Source of the DNA: Bacterioplanes sanyensis
GTDB lineage: Bacteria; Pseudomonadota; Gammaproteobacteria; Pseudomonadales; Oceanobacteraceae
Assembly: GCF_014652515.1 (NCBI RefSeq)
Contig: NZ_BMYY01000009.1
Coordinates: 62,001 to 126,000, forward strand
Reading direction: 5' to 3'
DNA length: 64,000 nucleotides
This document shows, piece after piece, positions 30,759 through 39,548 of this stretch. Numbering within the stretch: the stretch's first letter is position 1; each line of letters starts with the position of its first letter. The translations under genes were made by a program, and so were the position numbers. Under the pieces are notes generated by a model that saw only the letters and a program-made list of their open reading frames with translations, ran no database searches and was not told the origin of the DNA.

Positions 30759-32948
30759 TTACAGTGTATCGATCGGGTCGATATCCAAATGCCAGCGCAG
30801 GTTGCGTGGCAGGCGCTGCTGCTGCAGAAAATGCCGTAATTGGTGCAGGATGCGATGCAAGGCGGAGCGCTCAGCACCATGCAGTTGCAGCTGCTGGCGA
30901 AAGCGGCCATTGCGCCGCTCCATAATGGCCGGGAAAGGGCCGACCAAGCTGACACGCACCCGTGGGTGTTGGCGCTGCCAGTGTTGAATGTGTTGCCGAC
31001 ACTGTTGCAACAGTTGCTCGGCTTGATGGCGGTCTTCGCTCTCGGCCCGCAATAACGCCAAGTGCGTATAAGGCGGCAATTGGCGTTGCTGACGCTCTTG
31101 CAGCAGTGACAGCGCCAAGGCGTGATAGCCGTTATCGAGTAGCAGATTGAGCTGTGGATGATCGGCGTACAGGGTTTGAATCCACACCTCGCCCGGCATT
31201 TCTGCTCGTCCTGCCCGCCCCGCGACCTGCAATATCAACTGGGCGCTGTGCTCCATGCCGCGAAAATCAGCGCTAAACAGCCCGGCGTCGGCATCGAGCA
31301 CCACGACTAAGGTCACGTCCGGGAAGTGATGGCCTTTGGCCAGCATTTGCGTACCCACCAAAATGCAGGGGCCGCCGTCGTGAATGTCGTCGTACAGCTG
31401 ATCAAATGCCTGCTTGCCACGCACGCTGTCGCGGTCGACGCGGCGCACCGGCCAGTCTGGGAATAACGTCAGTAGCTGCTGCTCGGCTTTTTCTGTGCCT
31501 TGGCCGATGGCTTCCAGCTCGGGATGCTGGCAGCTGGGGCAAACCGCTGGCACGGCCTGCTGATGGTCGCAATGGTGGCAATGCAAATGCCGCGGCCAAG
31601 CGTGCAAGGTCATGCGCGCATCGCAGCGGCGGCAGTCGGCGCTCCAACCGCATTGGCGACATGCCAATAGAGGGGCATAGCCACGGCGGTTAAGAAACAC
31701 CAACACCTGCTGCCCGGCTTGCAAGGTCGCTTGCATGCGTTGCAACACGGGCTGGGCAAAACCGGCGGTGAGTGGCTGGTGCAAAATGCTGTGCAGCTTC
31801 ATGCCCGGTGCTTTGGCGTTGCCAGCGCGCTGGGTCAGTTTTAAATGGCGGTATTTGCCGGTTAATGCATTGTGCAGGCTTTCTAACGAGGGCGTGGCTG
31901 AGCCCAGCAAGACCGGGATTTGGCGCTGGTGAGCGCGCACAATGGCAAAGTCGCGGGCGGAGTAGCGCAAGCCATCTTGCTGCTTAAACGACGCGTCGTG
32001 TTCTTCGTCAATAATGATGGCGCCCAGCTCTGGCATGGGAGTAAACACCGCCGAACGTGTGCCGATGACGATGCGGGCGCTGCCGTCTTTGGCGCTGCAC
32101 CAGCCTTGCAGGCGCTCACGATCATTTAGGCCCGAATGCAATGCCACCACTGGCACAGCAAAGCGCTGGCGAAAGCGCTTTAGGGTTTGTGGCGTCAGGC
32201 CAATTTCTGGCACCAACACCAGTACTTGGCGCTGCTCATCTAACAGGCGTTGCATCCATTGCAGGTAGACTTCGGTTTTGCCCGACCCCGTGACGCCTTC
32301 TAGTAGGGCGACGCTGAAGCCGTGCTCGTCGAGCTGATCGAGGGCGCTTTGCTGTTGCTCGTTGAGCGTTAGCGGCGCTTGCGGCTCGGCGTTTATGGCG
32401 GGTAAGGGCACTTGTTGCTGCTCAACGATTAGCCCGAGCTCGGCCAAGCGCTGCAACTGCGCCAAGCTAAAGCCTGCGGCGGTTAACTCGCTGTGTGGCC
32501 AATACGCCTGCTGCTCAAAGCGCTGCCACAGGGCTTGCTGTTTGCTGCCGCGCAAGCTGGGCGGCTGCTCACTGCACTTGTGCCAGTGGCGTTCTTCGGC
32601 CTCGCTGAGATGGCTGCCGCGGCGCAACATGGCAGGCAGCATCAGGTCGAGCACTTCGCCTTGGCTATGGTGGTAGTAGTGCGCCAGCCATTCGCTTAGG
32701 GTCAGCGTTTCAGCGTCGATGACCGGTTCATCGTCAAGACGTTGTAATAGCGGTTTAAGCTTATCGCGGGCAACGTCACTTTGGTCACGGGTGCCCAGCA
32801 CCACGCCGGTTAGCAGCTGGTTGGCAAAGTTGACGCGCACACGTTGGCCTGGGCGATAGTGACGGCGCTCGTCATTGGCCGCGGGCAGGTAATCAAAACT
32901 GCGTTGCAGCGGTACGGGCAGGGCGACATCGACGACAAAAAACGGCAT
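30759..32948 (-). CDS. priA: Primosomal replication-restart helicase PriA
   Basis: A 729-residue superfamily-2 3'-5' DNA helicase that rebuilds replisomes at collapsed forks. An N-terminal DNA-binding domain begins FFVVDVALPVPL. The helicase core has Walker A GVTGSGKTEVY, DEEHDASFKQQDG (DEEH box) and GSATPSLES. A zinc-binding insert with eight cysteines (CRQCGWSADCRRCDA, then CHHC and CPSC) follows. A C-terminal helicase half contains VGTQMLAKGHHFPDV. The length matches E. coli PriA (732). The start at 32948 is chosen over an upstream codon at 33047 for family fit. The rpmE gene is divergent, as in many relatives. Confidence 0.96.
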   Translation of the reverse strand: MPFFVVDVALPVPLQRSFDYLPAANDERRHYRPGQRVRVNFANQLLTGVVLGTRDQSDVARDKLKPLLQRLDDEPVIDAETLTLSEWLAHYYHHSQGEVLDLMLPAMLRRGSHLSEAEERHWHKCSEQPPSLRGSKQQALWQRFEQQAYWPHSELTAAGFSLAQLQRLAELGLIVEQQQVPLPAINAEPQAPLTLNEQQQSALDQLDEHGFSVALLEGVTGSGKTEVYLQWMQRLLDEQRQVLVLVPEIGLTPQTLKRFRQRFAVPVVALHSGLNDRERLQGWCSAKDGSARIVIGTRSAVFTPMPELGAIIIDEEHDASFKQQDGLRYSARDFAIVRAHQRQIPVLLGSATPSLESLHNALTGKYRHLKLTQRAGNAKAPGMKLHSILHQPLTAGFAQPVLQRMQATLQAGQQVLVFLNRRGYAPLLACRQCGWSADCRRCDARMTLHAWPRHLHCHHCDHQQAVPAVCPSCQHPELEAIGQGTEKAEQQLLTLFPDWPVRRVDRDSVRGKQAFDQLYDDIHDGGPCILVGTQMLAKGHHFPDVTLVVVLDADAGLFSADFRGMEHSAQLILQVAGRAGRAEMPGEVWIQTLYADHPQLNLLLDNGYHALALSLLQERQQRQLPPYTHLALLRAESEDRHQAEQLLQQCRQHIQHWQRQHPRVRVSLVGPFPAIMERRNGRFRQQLQLHGAERSALHRILHQLRHFLQQQRLPRNLRWHLDIDPIDTL

Positions 32949-33088
32949 GAAAGGCTTGCTGCTGAATAGGGCTCTGGTATTATGCGCGTCCTTATTGCCC
33001 ATGCAAGGGCGGTATTTTTTTAAGCCAGTAGCGCGGTGCTGCTCCAAAGTCGGGCCAGTGGCGGCGTGAAGAACTTTTGAGGTGATTT

Positions 33089-33298
33089 ATGAAAGACGGT
33101 ATTCATCCAGAGTACGCTGAGCTGGAAGCGACTTGTTCTTGCGGCAATGTTGTTAAAACCCGCTCAACCAAGCCAGGCAACATGAACCTGGACGTGTGCT
33201 CTTCTTGCCACCCATTCTACACGGGTAAGCAAAAAGTGGTTGACACAGGTGGTCGTATCGACCGCTTCAAAAAGCGTTTTGGCAGCTTCAAGAAGTAA
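33089..33298 (+). CDS. rpmE: 50S ribosomal protein L31, zinc-binding type
   Basis: A 69-residue ribosomal protein with the four-cysteine zinc site of the C+ form (Cys 16, 18, 37 and 40). The HPFYTGKQK block and basic C-terminus are typical. It is the zinc-requiring paralog; a zinc-free RpmE2 was not seen in this window. The gene is divergent from priA and ends in a strong terminator. Confidence 0.97.
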   Translation: MKDGIHPEYAELEATCSCGNVVKTRSTKPGNMNLDVCSSCHPFYTGKQKVVDTGGRIDRFKKRFGSFKK

Positions 33299-33307
33299 GC
33301 CAACGTT

Positions 33308-33337
33308 TAAAAAAACCCGCTGCGGCGGGTTTTTTTA
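33308..33337 (+). terminator. Intrinsic terminator of rpmE
   Basis: The stem AAAAACCCGC / GCGGGTTTTT encloses a TGCG loop and is followed by a run of T. It starts about ten bases after the rpmE stop codon. Confidence 0.92.
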
Positions 33338-33510
33338 TGCCTGCCTGATAGCAAAAACCGCTCAATAGCGACTATCTTATAACTGTCATAGCTGACTGAC
33401 GAGGCTTTGCGTTTGTGTACGACTGGCGCAAACGACAGCCTTAGACGTTGCGCAGGAAAGCGAACGAACTCTAGTATGGTCAGCGTTCACAGCAAATAAA
33501 GGGGTTGGCA

Positions 33511-34032
33511 GTGTCAGAAGAAAGCGAACAACTAACGGAAGAGCAACGCATCGCGCGGCTGGAAAAACACGTCGCTACCAACCGCACCACGCTGATGGTG
33601 TTGGTGCTGCTGGCCGTGGTGACCTTTTCTGTGGTGCTGACCATTGCCGTGGTAAAAGGTCTGGAGCCAAGCTCTGAGTTTATTGATGAGCGCGAGTTTG
33701 TCAGGCTGCAAGAGCAGGTTCAGGTGTTAACTGAGGCGTCGGCGGAATACCAGCAAGGCATTGTCGATGCCAAGCGCATCATGGATGCCAGTCACGCCAC
33801 AGCCTTTAAGCGCATGCTGCTCGATCAAGAGCGCAGCTATCAAACTCATTTACTGGCCTTGAAAGATGGCATGCGTGATCTGGCACGCATGGTACCTGGA
33901 TCACGCACCTGGCTAGAAATCTACAATGAGCAAATGGACGAAGCGCTGGATCAAAGCCGTGCCCGCCAAAAACAACTGCAGGCATTGCAAACCGATCGCT
34001 TACCCAAGGCGCAACCGTTGGATCTGGATTAA
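33511..34032 (+). CDS. Hypothetical single-pass membrane protein with coiled coil
   Basis: A 173-residue protein of unknown function. A cytoplasmic acidic N-terminus (about 30 residues) is followed by one membrane helix (about 30-52). A helical region rich in Glu, Gln and Arg then runs to the C-terminus and is likely a coiled coil. No catalytic motif was found. The GTG start at 33511 fits the AAAGGGG site; an in-frame TTG six bases earlier is too close to it. It stands alone between rpmE and the convergent hydrolase gene. Confidence 0.75.
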   Translation: MSEESEQLTEEQRIARLEKHVATNRTTLMVLVLLAVVTFSVVLTIAVVKGLEPSSEFIDEREFVRLQEQVQVLTEASAEYQQGIVDAKRIMDASHATAFKRMLLDQERSYQTHLLALKDGMRDLARMVPGSRTWLEIYNEQMDEALDQSRARQKQLQALQTDRLPKAQPLDLD

Positions 34033-34056
34033 GTCACCGAATGATTCACAGTTGCC

Positions 34057-34704
34057 TTAACCCCGATGATCAGACACAAACGGATTGTGCTGGCGCTCGT
34101 GGCCAAAGGTCGAGTTGGGGCCGTGGCCACAAATAAAGGTGACGTCGTCACCAAGTGGGAATAGGCGCTCGCGAATGGAGGCAATCAGCTCTGCGTGGTT
34201 GCCTTGCGGAAAATCAGTACGGCCAATCGAGCCGTTAAACAACACATCACCGACCAACGCCAGCTTATCCTCGGCACTGTAAAACACCACATGCCCCGGC
34301 GTATGTCCGGGGGTGTGCAGCACTTGTAAAGTAACGGCTCCCACTTTGACTTCATCACCGTGCTGTAGCCACTGATCTGGCTCGAAGATTTCTACCGCCG
34401 GAAAGCCAAACATCGCCGATTGCTGTGGCAACCCCTGAATCCAAAATAAGTCGCCTTGATGTGGGCCGACAATCGGCAGTTGCAGCCGTGTGGCCAGCTC
34501 ATGGGTGCCACCTGCGTGGTCGATGTGGGCGTGGGTGAGCAGAATTTTCGTGGCGCTCACCCCCAGCTCCTCCAGCTTGGCAATGATACGCTCGACTTCG
34601 CCACCTGGGTCGACCACCGCGGCTTGCTGGGTCTCACTGCAAACCAAAATGGTGCAGTTCTGGGCAAAGGGGGTAACGGGCAAAATATGAGTTTGCAGCG
34701 ACAT
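34057..34704 (-). CDS. Metallo-beta-lactamase-fold hydrolase, glyoxalase II-like (YcbL type)
   Basis: A 215-residue enzyme of the MBL superfamily. The metal motif THAHIDHAGG is at about residues 57-66. Further metal His and Asp residues lie in HTPGHTPGH and in LVGDVLFNGSIGRTDFPQG, and a final His in CGHGP. The short form without the glyoxalase II C-terminal domain resembles YcbL-type hydrolases, which act on S-lactoylglutathione or related thioesters. The start at 34704 has a GGAG site; an upstream in-frame codon at 34761 is rejected. Confidence 0.87.
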   Translation of the reverse strand: MSLQTHILPVTPFAQNCTILVCSETQQAAVVDPGGEVERIIAKLEELGVSATKILLTHAHIDHAGGTHELATRLQLPIVGPHQGDLFWIQGLPQQSAMFGFPAVEIFEPDQWLQHGDEVKVGAVTLQVLHTPGHTPGHVVFYSAEDKLALVGDVLFNGSIGRTDFPQGNHAELIASIRERLFPLGDDVTFICGHGPNSTFGHERQHNPFVSDHRG

Positions 34705-34782
34705 GAGGGCTCCGATCCAGTGCGTATGGCGCAAGGGTACGGCAAGCGCAGGCTGCTGCAAAGCCTGCGCTTGGAGTTGGGT

Positions 34783-36237
34783 TTAAGGTTGGCTGAGCTT
34801 GGGTTTGACCTTGGCCAGTTGCGGCATGGTCATACCTAGACGAGCGTTAATGTAAGTCGGGTCGGCAATCCAATAATCACGTCCCTGAAAACGCACACGA
34901 TCGCCACTGGCCTCGTCATCCAGTGCCACCGCTGTGGCTACATGACCCGGATAGTCGGTAATAATCACTTCCAGCCCCAGCAGTGACTCAACTAAGTGAG
35001 CAAACAAGGCCGCGCGGTCTTCACAGTCGGCGTAGGGGTAGTGCAGGGTTTCCAGTGGAAATAGATAGTTCTCATAGCCGAATTGCTGGTCATCGGTCTG
35101 ATACGACAGCGCGTTTTGCACAATGTAGAGCAGGCGATTGACCGCTTGCTGTTGATCCAAGCCCTGCAGCAAGGGCTGAAAGTTTTGCCGCAGGCTGTGC
35201 TCGCTGACGGCTGGCAAGCCGACGCTGAAATAGCGCTGTAGGTTGAGCTGCGGCACGCTGTCGAGAAAATCAACGTAGGCCTGTGAATAATCCAGCGTGA
35301 GTTCAACGTTGCGCTCGTTGAGCACCACGTTTAACTGGCGCTGACGCATGTCACCATCCAGGTGCAGCTGACCCAAGCCCGCAAAGGACAGCGCTTGTGT
35401 GCTGTCAGCGTGTTGGCCGTCGTAGGTTGTCAGGCGGCCAATTTTACCCTGTTGCTGGCGCAGCAAGGCGTAATAGGCGCGGCCATCCAGTTGGAAAAAG
35501 GTTTCGCCAAAAATGGGCTCGTCACTGGCCAGCAGCACGTAGGCTTGCTGCGCATCGTAGGCCACGCGCGCATCAAAGCCGGCTTGCAGCAGCAAAAACC
35601 AGCTCAGCAGCGGCTGGCTGCGCGCATCGGCGTGGCGTTGGCTCAGTTGCTGAATCAGCATGACCACAGCCCAGTCATTCAGCTGCAGCTGCTGTTGATG
35701 ATGACGAATATCCTTGAGCGTCGCCTGCCAATTGCTGCTGGCCAGGCGCTGCCAGAAAGCACTGATGGCATCACCGTTTAAGCGTGCATGAAATTGGGTA
35801 TTTACTCGCTGTGGCCAAGCAATGGCCAGGCGCTCGCCGTAAAAGTCGAACTCAGCGCGTGGCTCGCCACTGGGCGGCAAGGGCTTTGCCGGCCTGGATT
35901 TGACGGGCTTGGGTTTAATAGGCTTGGGGGTGGCGGGCTTAGGTGTGGCCGCTGTCACCGGCTCGACGGGTGGCTGTGCGCTGGGTTCGGTCACGGGTGT
36001 TGCCACCGGCACGCTGTCGGGCTTAGGGGCTTGATCCGGCGGTGCTTGCTGATCGGTATCGACGGTTTGCCAAGGTTTGTTAAGAAAGCTTAAAAACGCT
36101 TGGTCTTGTTCAGACAAATACTGGTTAAAGGCTTGCTGGGTGGACGACTTCCATTGCTGGTAGTCCTGCTCTGAAGCAAAGGTCGTGCTGGCGGCGAGGG
36201 TGATGATGATGGCCGCCATGGCTGGTGGGTAGCGCAT
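34783..36237 (-). CDS. Periplasmic transglutaminase-like protein with Pro/Lys-rich linker
   Basis: A 484-residue exported protein. A signal peptide of about 20 residues ends at FAS. A linker at about residues 65-130 is rich in Pro and Lys, with KPxKP-type repeats that could span peptidoglycan. A beta-rich middle follows. The C-terminal part has a transglutaminase-like triad: Cys in YADCEDRAALFAHLV (about 406), His in YPGHVATAVAL (about 432) and Asp in YWIADPTYINARLG (about 455). Such domains often act as cysteine peptidases or amidases. The second ATG (36237) is chosen because AAGGA lies nine bases before it and is too close to the first. It is probably transcribed with the lipoprotein gene upstream. 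Confidence 0.8.
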   Translation of the reverse strand: MRYPPAMAAIIITLAASTTFASEQDYQQWKSSTQQAFNQYLSEQDQAFLSFLNKPWQTVDTDQQAPPDQAPKPDSVPVATPVTEPSAQPPVEPVTAATPKPATPKPIKPKPVKSRPAKPLPPSGEPRAEFDFYGERLAIAWPQRVNTQFHARLNGDAISAFWQRLASSNWQATLKDIRHHQQQLQLNDWAVVMLIQQLSQRHADARSQPLLSWFLLLQAGFDARVAYDAQQAYVLLASDEPIFGETFFQLDGRAYYALLRQQQGKIGRLTTYDGQHADSTQALSFAGLGQLHLDGDMRQRQLNVVLNERNVELTLDYSQAYVDFLDSVPQLNLQRYFSVGLPAVSEHSLRQNFQPLLQGLDQQQAVNRLLYIVQNALSYQTDDQQFGYENYLFPLETLHYPYADCEDRAALFAHLVESLLGLEVIITDYPGHVATAVALDDEASGDRVRFQGRDYWIADPTYINARLGMTMPQLAKVKPKLSQP

Positions 36238-36263
36238 GGTCGTCATTCCTTTGAAAACAAGCG

Positions 36264-36289
36264 CAGTGCAGCACGCGGGCGCTGCACTG
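36264..36289. other. Stem-loop between two co-oriented genes
   Basis: A 9-bp perfect stem CAGTGCAGC / GCTGCACTG with an 8-base loop lies between the lipoprotein and transglutaminase-like genes. On the minus strand it is followed by a short TTGTTTT, so it could be a weak terminator, an attenuator or an mRNA-stability element. Confidence 0.55.
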
Positions 36290-36333
36290 TCTTAGGGGCG
36301 TTGATCAATCTGATCAATCAATCGTGGCGTCGA

Positions 36334-36912
36334 TCAGTCGCGCAGTTTGGCCATTTCTTGCGCCATTTCGTCGAACGACTTTTCTGCTTGGAATTTCTGC
36401 CACAAAGCACGCTCGTTGTTCATTGAGGTTTTCAGCGCTTCTTTAGCCAGCGTGTTGACGGTATCGGCATCTAAGCCCACCAGTACCACCATGCCGCCAC
36501 TTGGGGTTGGCATTTGACGGAAAATCTTAGAACCAATCAGGCTTTCTTTGGTGATTTGCTTGGTGACCGAAGTGTTCACTTGATCAACGGTTTCGTCGTC
36601 GGCAGAGCCAGTGGTTTCAGCAAACTGCTTGATCATGTTTTGAACTTCAACGCGCATGATTTGCGCCAGTTCAACTCGGGCAGCCGTGGCGGCCATTTGC
36701 TTCATAAAGTTAGGGCCGGCTGCGGATTTGTCGGCATAACCGACGGCGGATAAGTCCACTCCATCGACTGGGCCACCGCACACCCACATGGGGGCTTCTT
36801 GGTTAGAGCCGTCGGCATAAACACAATCGGCTAAATCTGGGCGCGTGTCGTTAGAAGAACAACCAACTAAGGCTGCGGTCACAGCGGCAGCAAATAGGGC
36901 GCGGTATTTCAT
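36334..36912 (-). CDS. LPP20-like lipoprotein
   Basis: A 192-residue lipoprotein. The signal peptide ends in a lipobox LVGC, with the lipidated Cys at about residue 18. The body has the arrangement of LPP20-family proteins: a short region with ADKSAAGPNFMKQMAATAARVELAQ, then a helical stretch and a GGMVVLVGLD strand. The family has no firmly known function. AAGGAGAG precedes the ATG at 36912. It is 97 bases upstream of the transglutaminase-like gene, with a stem-loop between. Confidence 0.8.
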   Translation of the reverse strand: MKYRALFAAAVTAALVGCSSNDTRPDLADCVYADGSNQEAPMWVCGGPVDGVDLSAVGYADKSAAGPNFMKQMAATAARVELAQIMRVEVQNMIKQFAETTGSADDETVDQVNTSVTKQITKESLIGSKIFRQMPTPSGGMVVLVGLDADTVNTLAKEALKTSMNNERALWQKFQAEKSFDEMAQEMAKLRD

Positions 36913-37041
36913 CGTTTTCTCTCCTTGAAGGGACCTGAAACAGGTAAAGTCTGGGCAGCATAAATAAAGGCAGCGGTGTTTTCCACTGCCCAAGTAGGGT
37001 TAGCTGCAACTCGGTGTTCCAACGAGCGAACCATCACAAAA

Positions 37042-37524
37042 TCAATGCTGATGGCCACCCACCCCGTGTGCGTGGCGATGGGCAATTTCTTCAGCGCTGG
37101 CGGGGCGTACCGCGATGACTTCGACATCAAAACACAAATTCCGCCCAGCCAATGGATGGCTGATATCGACGTCGGCCATAAATTTGCCCACTTTCTTTAC
37201 CGTTACCTGACGCGTGCCTTGGTCGGTGTGAATCACGCCTACCATGCCTGGGCGCCAGCGCTTCGCGCCTTGCAAATGCTTCACCGGCACACGCTGCATC
37301 ACAGGTTCGCTGGCAGGCCCATAAGCCTGCTCGGCGCTCAGCTCAATACGAAACTGCTCACCGGCCTGATGTCCCTGCATGGCTTGCTCAAAGGCGGGCA
37401 GCATGTTGCCGTGGCCTTGCAAATACAGCAGTGGCTCGCCACTGCGGGTGCTTTCGATCGACTCTCCCTGGTCGTCGCTGAGGTCATAGTGCAGTTGCAC
37501 CACGGTGTCTTGAGCTATGTGCAT
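37042..37524 (-). CDS. slyD: FKBP-type peptidyl-prolyl isomerase, SlyD-like
   Basis: A 160-residue prolyl isomerase/chaperone. The FKBP domain starts with [14 protein letters not shown] and has the [20 protein letters not shown] segment. The inserted-in-flap chaperone domain (about 72-125) follows the AEQAYGP motif. The tail is His-rich ([12 protein letters not shown]), as expected for the nickel-binding end of SlyD proteins. It is divergent from hslV with about 90 bases between. Confidence 0.9.
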   Translation of the reverse strand: MHIAQDTVVQLHYDLSDDQGESIESTRSGEPLLYLQGHGNMLPAFEQAMQGHQAGEQFRIELSAEQAYGPASEPVMQRVPVKHLQGAKRWRPGMVGVIHTDQGTRQVTVKKVGKFMADVDISHPLAGRNLCFDVEVIAVRPASAEEIAHRHAHGVGGHQH

Positions 37525-37546
37525 AAGGGCTCCTTTGATTCTTTGG

Positions 37547-37574
37547 CTTGATATTCTACCTGCAAGCCCAATAT
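37547..37574 (+). promoter_or_regulatory. Possible sigma-32 (heat-shock) promoter of hslVU
   Basis: CTTGATA at 37547 and GCCCAATAT at 37566 are separated by 12 bases. They resemble the CTTGAAA / CCCCATnT elements of RpoH promoters. hslVU is a known heat-shock operon in E. coli. The -10 match is partial. Confidence 0.4.
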
Positions 37575-37615
37575 TGCAGAACAGAACACACGCAACACAC
37601 CTTCAGGATGTAAGC

Positions 37616-38167
37616 ATGACAACAATTGTTTCCGTTCGCCGTGGCGATGAAGTCGTTATTGGTGGCGATGGCCAGGTGTCGCTGGGCAATACCGTAATGA
37701 AAGGCAATGCCCGCAAAGTACGCCGCTTGTACAACGACCAAGTCATCGCTGGTTTCGCCGGCGGTACGGCAGACGCCTTTACCCTGTTCGAAAAATTTGA
37801 AGCACAACTGCAAAAGCATCATGGGCAGTTAACGCGAGCAGCGGTGGAGTTGGCAAAAGAGTGGCGCTCCGATCGCGCTTTACGTCGCTTAGAAGCGATT
37901 TTGGCCGTTGCTGACCATACCGCCTCACTGATCATCACCGGTAACGGCGATGTGGTGCAGCCAGAAAATGACTTAATTGGCGTCGGCTCGGGTGGCAACT
38001 ATGCCCTAGCTTCGGCGCGCGCCTTGCTGGAAAACACCGATTTGTCCGCGCGCGACATTGTCGAAAAGAGCCTCAATATCGCCGGTGAGATTTGTGTGTT
38101 CACCAACACCAATCTGACCATTGAAACGCTAAACAACGAACCTCAGACCGACGGAGAGCGCGCATGA
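37616..38167 (+). CDS. hslV: ATP-dependent protease proteolytic subunit HslV
   Basis: The 183-residue proteasome-like peptidase of the HslUV (ClpQY) complex. After removal of the initiator Met, the catalytic Thr begins the TTIVSVRRG sequence. The [14 protein letters not shown] block near residue 124 is conserved. It forms hexameric rings that degrade unfolded proteins fed by HslU. The ATG at 37616 is fixed by the need for the Met-Thr N-terminus; the frame is open upstream. It overlaps hslU by four bases. Confidence 0.97.
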   Translation: MTTIVSVRRGDEVVIGGDGQVSLGNTVMKGNARKVRRLYNDQVIAGFAGGTADAFTLFEKFEAQLQKHHGQLTRAAVELAKEWRSDRALRRLEAILAVADHTASLIITGNGDVVQPENDLIGVGSGGNYALASARALLENTDLSARDIVEKSLNIAGEICVFTNTNLTIETLNNEPQTDGERA

Positions 38168-39504
38168 GCCAGATGACCCCAAGAGAAATTGTTCACGCCC
38201 TCGACCGCCACATTATCGGTCAGGATGATGCCAAGCGCGCCGTTGCCATTGCCTTGCGTAACCGCTGGCGCCGCATGCAGTTGAATGAAGAGCTGCGCGA
38301 CGAAGTCACCCCCAAGAACATTTTAATGATTGGCCCGACGGGTGTGGGTAAAACCGAAATTGCTCGCCGTTTGGCCAAGTTGGCTAATGCGCCGTTTATT
38401 AAGGTGGAAGCGACCAAATTCACCGAAGTGGGCTACGTTGGCAAAGACGTGGAATCCATCATTCGCGATCTGACCGAAACGGGTTTGAAAATGCTGCGCG
38501 AGCAGGAGATGGAAAAAGTCTCTTACCGCGCCGAGGAAGCCGCCGAAGAGCGCATTTTAGATGTGCTATTGCCGCCGCCGCGTCAAACCAGCTGGGACAC
38601 CACCGAAGAGCCAAAAGCAGAAGACAGCGGTACGCGTCAGATCTTCCGCAAAAAATTGCGTCAGGGTGAACTCGACGACAAAGAAATTGAGATCGACGTT
38701 TCTCAGGCCAGCCAGGTCGGTGTTGAAATCATGGCACCTCCCGGCATGGAGGAAATGACCAACCAGTTGCAGAACATGTTCTCTAACCTGGGCGGTGATA
38801 AAAAAACCAAGCGCAGCATGAAAATCAAAGACGCCATGAAGCTGCTGCGCGATGAAGAAGCGTCCAAGATGCTCAATATGGAAGAGCTAAAAGAGCGTGC
38901 GGTGGAGTTGGTGGAGCAAAACGGCATCGTCTTTATTGATGAGATTGATAAAGTCGCCAAGCGCCAAGAAAGCGGCTCGGGCGGAGATGTGTCGCGTGAA
39001 GGTGTGCAGCGTGATTTGCTGCCTTTGATTGAAGGCTGCACCGTCAGCACTAAATACGGCATGGTGAAAACCGACCATATTTTGTTTGTCGCCTCAGGTG
39101 CGTTCCATTTATCCAAACCGTCGGATTTGATTCCGGAGTTACAAGGCCGCCTGCCCATTCGAGTAGAGCTGAGTGCACTAACGCCAGAAGACTTTAAACG
39201 CATTTTAACCGAGCCGAATGCCTCGCTGACCATGCAATATAAAGCCTTGATGGCGACGGAAGGGTTGGACATCGACTTTACCGACGATGCCATTGAGCGT
39301 TTGGCGCAGATCGCCTTTGACGTCAACGAAAGCACGGAAAACATCGGCGCTCGCCGTTTGCACACCATGCTGGAGCGCTTGCTGGAAAGCATCTCGTTTG
39401 ATGCCACCGATTTAACCGGCCCTATCACCATTGATGCGGCGTACGTTGAGGAAAAACTCGGCCAGCTGGCCACCGATCAGGACTTAAGTCAGTTTATTCT
39501 GTAA
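38164..39504 (+). CDS. hslU: ATP-dependent protease ATPase subunit HslU
   Basis: The 446-residue AAA+ unfoldase partner of HslV. Walker [10 protein letters not shown] is at about residues 57-65. The intermediate I-domain is at about 110-240, Walker [11 protein letters not shown] near 254 and the sensor-2 region [14 protein letters not shown] near 394. The C-terminal tail LSQFIL, which docks into HslV, is typical. The start overlaps hslV in an ATGA. A strong terminator follows. Confidence 0.97.
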   Translation: MSQMTPREIVHALDRHIIGQDDAKRAVAIALRNRWRRMQLNEELRDEVTPKNILMIGPTGVGKTEIARRLAKLANAPFIKVEATKFTEVGYVGKDVESIIRDLTETGLKMLREQEMEKVSYRAEEAAEERILDVLLPPPRQTSWDTTEEPKAEDSGTRQIFRKKLRQGELDDKEIEIDVSQASQVGVEIMAPPGMEEMTNQLQNMFSNLGGDKKTKRSMKIKDAMKLLRDEEASKMLNMEELKERAVELVEQNGIVFIDEIDKVAKRQESGSGGDVSREGVQRDLLPLIEGCTVSTKYGMVKTDHILFVASGAFHLSKPSDLIPELQGRLPIRVELSALTPEDFKRILTEPNASLTMQYKALMATEGLDIDFTDDAIERLAQIAFDVNESTENIGARRLHTMLERLLESISFDATDLTGPITIDAAYVEEKLGQLATDQDLSQFIL

Positions 39505-39515
39505 AGCATCTCGGC

Positions 39516-39548
39516 AAAAAAAGCCCCGGTCATGACCGGGGCTTTTTT
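39516..39548. terminator. Bidirectional terminator between hslU and the chemoreceptor gene
   Basis: A 10-bp perfect stem, GCCCCGGTCA / TGACCGGGGC (39523-39542), is flanked by seven A on the left and six T on the right. The T-run overlaps the stop codon of the convergent chemoreceptor gene. Confidence 0.92.

Noticed and set aside
38703-39473. Minus-strand frame of 256 codons opposite hslU
   Set aside because: Antisense shadow of a strongly conserved gene; Ser/Arg-rich without any motif.
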